Below are positions 7,036 to 9,867 of a DNA stretch of 9,867 nt, piece by piece; position 1 is the stretch's first letter; each line of letters opens with the position of its first letter. The notes beneath the pieces were generated by a model that ran no database searches, was not told the origin of the DNA, and saw only the letters and a list, made by a program, of their open reading frames with translations. Source of the stretch: Pseudomonadota bacterium (GTDB lineage: Bacteria; Pseudomonadota; Gammaproteobacteria; Steroidobacterales; Steroidobacteraceae); NCBI GenBank assembly GCA_021817875.1, contig JAKAFQ010000121.1, positions 1 through 9,867 on the forward strand. The letters are read 5' to 3'. A program made the translations under genes and the position numbers.

Positions 7036-9252
7036 TCAGAACAGCTCGATCGGGTCCACATCGAGTGCCCAGCGTACCCGGCGTGCGCTCGGGAGCGATT
7101 CCACCTGCGGCAGCCAGGTATCGAGGAAACGGTGCAGCCTGCCCCTGTCGGCGCTCTCGAGCAGCAACTGCGCGTGGTAGCGCCCGGCCCGCCGGGCCAT
7201 TGCGGCCGGAACCGGCCCCAGCAGGCGCAGGCCGCTGGACCGATCGGCCAGTGCGCGCGCCTCGGTGAGGAAGGCGAGGGCAGCCTGGGCGGACGTGGCG
7301 GAATCGCGCAGCGCCGCGAGGCGGCTGAACGGGGGCCAGGAGGCCTCGCGCCGCTCCCGGAGCGCCGTCCGGGCAAAGCCCTCGTAGCCTTCGGCCAGCA
7401 GACCGGCGAGCAGAGGGTGGGCGGGGAATTCCGTCTGGATGAGAACCTCGCCGGGTCGCTCGCCCCGCCCGGCGCGGCCCGCGACCTGCACGATGGTCTG
7501 GGCCAGGCGCTCAGGGGCGCGGAAATCGCTGCTGAACAGACCTTGATCGGCATTGAGCACCACCACCAGGGTGACGTTCGGGAAGTCGTGTCCCTTGGTG
7601 ACCATCTGGGTGCCGACCAGGATGCGGCCCTCGCCCGAGGCGATCCGGCGCATCACATCCTCCAGGTCACCACGGTGTCTGACCACGTCACGATCGAGCC
7701 TGAGACACGGCTGACCCGGGAACAGCGCAGACAGCGTCTCTTCGATTCTCTCGGTGCCCTGGCCGACCGGTTTGACCGCGAAGCCGCATTGCGGGCAGCG
7801 TTCGGGAAGAGCCGAGTCCGCGCCGCAGTGATGGCAGCGCAGGCGGCGCGCCGCCCGGTGCACCGTGAGCCGTGCGTCGCAGTCTGTGCACGGTGCGATC
7901 CAGCCGCAGGCCGTGCACAGCAGCGTGGGAGCGTAGCCTCGCCGATTGAGGAATACGAGCGCCTGGCCCCCGGCGCCCAGGTGCCGCTCGATGGCCTGTA
8001 CGGCCGGTGTGGACAGTCCCGCATGGTGCGCGTTCGCGCGCAGGTCGATCAGCGAAATCCGCGGTGAGACCGCCTGGACGGCGCGCCTGGTCAGCGTCAG
8101 CCGCGTGTAGCGGCCGGACTCGGCATTGTGCAGGGTCTCGATCGCCGGGGTCGCCGAGCCCAACACCACCGGTACCGTCGCCCGCCGCGCGCGCACCACG
8201 GCCAGATCGCGCGCCGAGTACCGAAATCCACTCTCATGCTGTTTGAATGACGCGTCGTGCTCCTCGTCGACGATGATGACGCCGAGCCGTGGCACGGGTG
8301 CGAATACGGCCGAGCGGGTGCCGAGCACGATTCGGGCCCGCCCGCTGTACGCTTCGCGCCAGGCCGCCAGGCGCTCCTGGTCGCTCAGCGCCGAATGCAG
8401 CACCGCCATGCCGACCCCGAATCGCTCGCGGAACCGGCTGACCAGCTGCGGGGTGAGGCCGATCTCCGGCACCAGCACCAGTGCGCTGCGGCCCTTCGCC
8501 AGAGTGGCCTCGGTGACCCTCAGGTACACCTCGGTCTTGCCGCTGCCCGTGACACCGTGCAGGACGAAGGCGCCGAAGGCATCGATGGATTGGCAGATCC
8601 GTTGCGTGGCCTGCTGCTGTTCCTCGTTCAGCGCCGGTCCGGGGTGTGCGGTTCGCGGGAGCGGGACCCCTGCCGGTTCGTCTGCCGGCGGCACGGGTGT
8701 CGATGCAATCCAGCCGCGCGCCCGCAGCGCCCGCGCCGCGTCACGCCAGGATCCCAACCGATCCTCGAGCGCGGCCGCCGTCGCCGGTCCTTCGGCGAGC
8801 GTCACGAGCAGACGCCGCTGCCGGGGCGCGCGGCGCGGTTCGTCGCTGGCGCACGCGGCCTCGCCCGACTCGGTGAGATGCCATCGTTCCTCCATCGCCC
8901 TCAGGCTGGCCCCGAGACGCAGCGATTTCGGTAGCGCCGCCCCGATGACCTCGCCGATGGGGTGGTGGTAGTAGCCCGCCGCCCAGGTCATCAGCTCGAG
9001 CAGGGCAGCGTCGAAGATCGGGTGCTCGTCCAGCGCTTCCACGACGGGCTTGAGTTTGCTCCCGGGTATCTCCGAGCGGCTCGTGGTCTGCATGACGACG
9101 CCGATCAGCTGACGGCGCCCGAATGGCACGCGTACCCGGGTGCCGGGATCGATCTGCGCGGGGCCCGCGGGGCACTGGTAGTCGAACAGGCGACGCAGCG
9201 GTGTGGCGAGCGCCACGCGCAAGATGGGAGCGATATCGTGTGTGCCGGTCAT
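7036..9252 (-). CDS. priA: Primosomal protein N' (PriA), replication-restart 3'-5' helicase
   Basis: A 738-residue superfamily 2 helicase, close to the usual length, that recognises stalled or repaired forks and starts reassembly of the replisome (PriB/DnaT/DnaC and DnaB in enterics). Seen in order: N-terminal 3'-end-binding domain at about 1-105 (RRLFDYQCPAG, RVRVPFGRRQLIGVV); a winged-helix region; Walker A GVTGSGKT at 233-240; Walker B DEEH at 329-332; motif III GSATPAIET from 365; the zinc-binding insert with four Cys pairs (C446/C449, C455/C458, C473/C476, C486/C489); and motifs V and VI ending in QVAGRAGR at 589-596. All eight zinc cysteines and all helicase motifs are intact. ATG 9252 gives the expected N-terminus; the ribosome binding site is weak. 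argS follows 146 bases downstream on the same strand. The gene is divergent from the sigma factor gene. Confidence 0.96.
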   Translation of the reverse strand: MTGTHDIAPILRVALATPLRRLFDYQCPAGPAQIDPGTRVRVPFGRRQLIGVVMQTTSRSEIPGSKLKPVVEALDEHPIFDAALLELMTWAAGYYHHPIGEVIGAALPKSLRLGASLRAMEERWHLTESGEAACASDEPRRAPRQRRLLVTLAEGPATAAALEDRLGSWRDAARALRARGWIASTPVPPADEPAGVPLPRTAHPGPALNEEQQQATQRICQSIDAFGAFVLHGVTGSGKTEVYLRVTEATLAKGRSALVLVPEIGLTPQLVSRFRERFGVGMAVLHSALSDQERLAAWREAYSGRARIVLGTRSAVFAPVPRLGVIIVDEEHDASFKQHESGFRYSARDLAVVRARRATVPVVLGSATPAIETLHNAESGRYTRLTLTRRAVQAVSPRISLIDLRANAHHAGLSTPAVQAIERHLGAGGQALVFLNRRGYAPTLLCTACGWIAPCTDCDARLTVHRAARRLRCHHCGADSALPERCPQCGFAVKPVGQGTERIEETLSALFPGQPCLRLDRDVVRHRGDLEDVMRRIASGEGRILVGTQMVTKGHDFPNVTLVVVLNADQGLFSSDFRAPERLAQTIVQVAGRAGRGERPGEVLIQTEFPAHPLLAGLLAEGYEGFARTALRERREASWPPFSRLAALRDSATSAQAALAFLTEARALADRSSGLRLLGPVPAAMARRAGRYHAQLLLESADRGRLHRFLDTWLPQVESLPSARRVRWALDVDPIELF

Positions 9253-9298
9253 CCGCCGGGTGGCTTTGTCGTGATCTCATGGAAAGCAGAGAGGTCCC

Positions 9299-9322
9299 GG
9301 AACGGACTCCACCGTCGCCGTC
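9299..9322 (+). promoter_or_regulatory. Candidate ECF-type promoter upstream of the sigma factor gene
   Basis: GGAAC at 9299-9303 and CGTC at 9319-9322 are 15 bases apart. Many ECF sigma factors use a GGAAC -35 with a CGTC-like -10 at about this spacing, and many transcribe their own gene. Transcription would start near 9330, giving a leader of about 30 bases. CGTC is common in this GC-rich gap (also at 9313-9316 and 9344-9347), so chance is a real possibility. Confidence 0.3.
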
Positions 9323-9337
9323 GCTGTCAACCGACGG
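9318..9337. repeat. 6-bp inverted repeat in the priA / sigma factor intergenic gap
   Basis: CCGTCG (9318-9323) and CGACGG (9332-9337) are perfectly complementary around an 8-base spacer. CCGTCG also occurs directly repeated at 9312-9317 and 9343-9348. The spacer contains, on the minus strand, a perfect TTGACA (9325-9330), but no good -10 for priA lies 16-18 bases beyond it. The arrangement could be an operator or a small hairpin in the sigma factor mRNA leader. Confidence 0.35.
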
Positions 9338-9361
9338 AGACGCCGTCGCGTTATACCCGCC

Positions 9362-9867
9362 ATGTCCGAGTCTGCTACGCTCGCCTTGCCTTATAGCATG
9401 CCGGCTGCCTTACGCGGCGACGTGGATGTGTTCGATCCCAGTGCCAATGTCGGAGGTCGGGCGCTCGGCCAGTTCCTGGCGGGCGTGGAGTTGCGAGCCT
9501 TCAAGATCGCTCAGGCGGCGCTGCGTCACGAGGACGACGCGCTCGATGCGGTCCAGGATGCGATGCTGCAGCTCGCCAGGGCCTACGCGCACCGGCCGGC
9601 CGAGGAGTGGAAGCCGCTGTTCTACCGGATCCTGCGGAATCGGATCCGCGACGTTCAACGGCGCCGTGGTGTGCGTGACCGGGTGATGGCCTGGCTGCCA
9701 TTCTCCGGTGATGCGCGCGAGGAGGACAATCCGATCGCGGAACTCGCCAGCGAAGATCCGCCTCCGGTGCGCCGGCTGGAGCTGAACGAAACCCTGCGCG
9801 CGCTGGAGCGGGCGGTGGCCGGGCTGCCGCGGCGTCAGCAGCAGGTGTTTCTGCTGCGGACCCTTGA
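9362..9867 (+). CDS. ECF-like RNA polymerase sigma factor, 5' part (runs off the window)
   Basis: The frame is open from ATG 9362 to the end of the window (168 codons plus two bases). Region sigma-2 is visible at about residues 44-101: RAFKIAQAALRHEDDALDAVQDAMLQLA followed by WKPLFYRILRNRIRDVQRRR, the pattern for core binding and -10 recognition. An acidic linker follows (about 117-137), then the start of region sigma-4 (ETLRALERAVAGLPRRQQQVFLLRTL), cut before its helix-turn-helix. It resembles a sigma-70 family group found in Xanthomonadales and pseudomonads with FLASVE-x-RAF near the start. ATG 9362 is the first start after an in-frame stop at 9272; ATG 9398 is an alternative. Neither has a clear ribosome binding site. 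An anti-sigma gene would be expected just downstream, outside the window. Its regulon cannot be inferred here. Confidence 0.85.
   Translation, partial: MSESATLALPYSMPAALRGDVDVFDPSANVGGRALGQFLAGVELRAFKIAQAALRHEDDALDAVQDAMLQLARAYAHRPAEEWKPLFYRILRNRIRDVQRRRGVRDRVMAWLPFSGDAREEDNPIAELASEDPPPVRRLELNETLRALERAVAGLPRRQQQVFLLRTL

Noticed and set aside
6249..7553. A 434-codon minus-strand frame across the argS / priA junction
   Set aside because: It overlaps the well-supported ends of both argS and priA in another frame and its translation is Arg/Pro/Ser-rich without domains.
6889..8067. A 392-codon + strand frame opposite priA
   Set aside because: Antisense to the conserved helicase and zinc domains of PriA; composition is typical of a shadow frame and no ribosome binding site is seen.
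8126..8971. A 281-codon + strand frame opposite the N-terminal half of priA
   Set aside because: Ser/Arg/Ala-rich antisense translation with no domain; the opposite strand is clearly PriA.
9325..9330. Perfect TTGACA on the minus strand as a sigma-70 -35 for priA
   Set aside because: No sequence resembling TATAAT is found 16-18 bases downstream on that strand, so I did not list it as a promoter.
9351..9357. TTATACC just before the sigma factor start as a -10 for a leaderless message
   Set aside because: It matches a -10 only in part and lacks a -35 at 16-19 bases; the GGAAC/CGTC pair upstream seemed the better candidate, though still weak.

Overview
The window is ordinary, densely packed chromosomal DNA from a high-GC gammaproteobacterium. 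Two signals support this: the order rsmB, DUF4390 gene, ntrY-type kinase, ntrX-type regulator, and the block priA, argS, SPOR gene, which is also found in pseudomonads. The GC-rich codon use and the type of sigma factor suggest the Xanthomonadales/Nevskiales/Steroidobacter side, but the sequence alone does not fix the genus. I see no tRNA, rRNA, CRISPR array, insertion sequence, phage gene or attachment site, and no gene-free stretch longer than about 150 bases.

Left part, + strand (1-4367): the last 38 codons of rsmB (16S rRNA cytosine-C5 methyltransferase), a secreted DUF4390 protein, an NtrY-like membrane histidine kinase and its NtrX-like response regulator. The last three genes overlap end to start (19-base overlap, then ATGA), so they are probably translated as one unit. 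The kinase carries every catalytic motif. The regulator has a normal receiver and a normal Fis-type DNA-binding helix-turn-helix, but its central AAA+ domain is badly degenerate: Walker A Lys is Arg, Walker B Asp is Ser, the GAFTGA loop is missing and one arginine finger is Gln.

Middle and right part, - strand (9252 down to 4450): priA (primosomal helicase), argS (arginyl-tRNA synthetase, TTG start) and a membrane-anchored SPOR-domain protein. argS and the SPOR gene are 4 bases apart. priA and argS are separated by 146 bases. This block converges on ntrX across an 82-base gap.

Right edge, + strand (9362 to the end): the first 168 codons of an ECF-type RNA polymerase sigma factor, divergent from priA across a 109-base gap. 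The gap holds a GGAAC-N15-CGTC pair resembling an ECF promoter (possible autoregulation) and a 6-bp inverted repeat.

I found no clearly new multi-gene system. The two points most worth a second look are the NtrX regulator, which appears to be a sigma-54-independent pseudo-ATPase, and the co-translated exported DUF4390 protein, which may work with the kinase.
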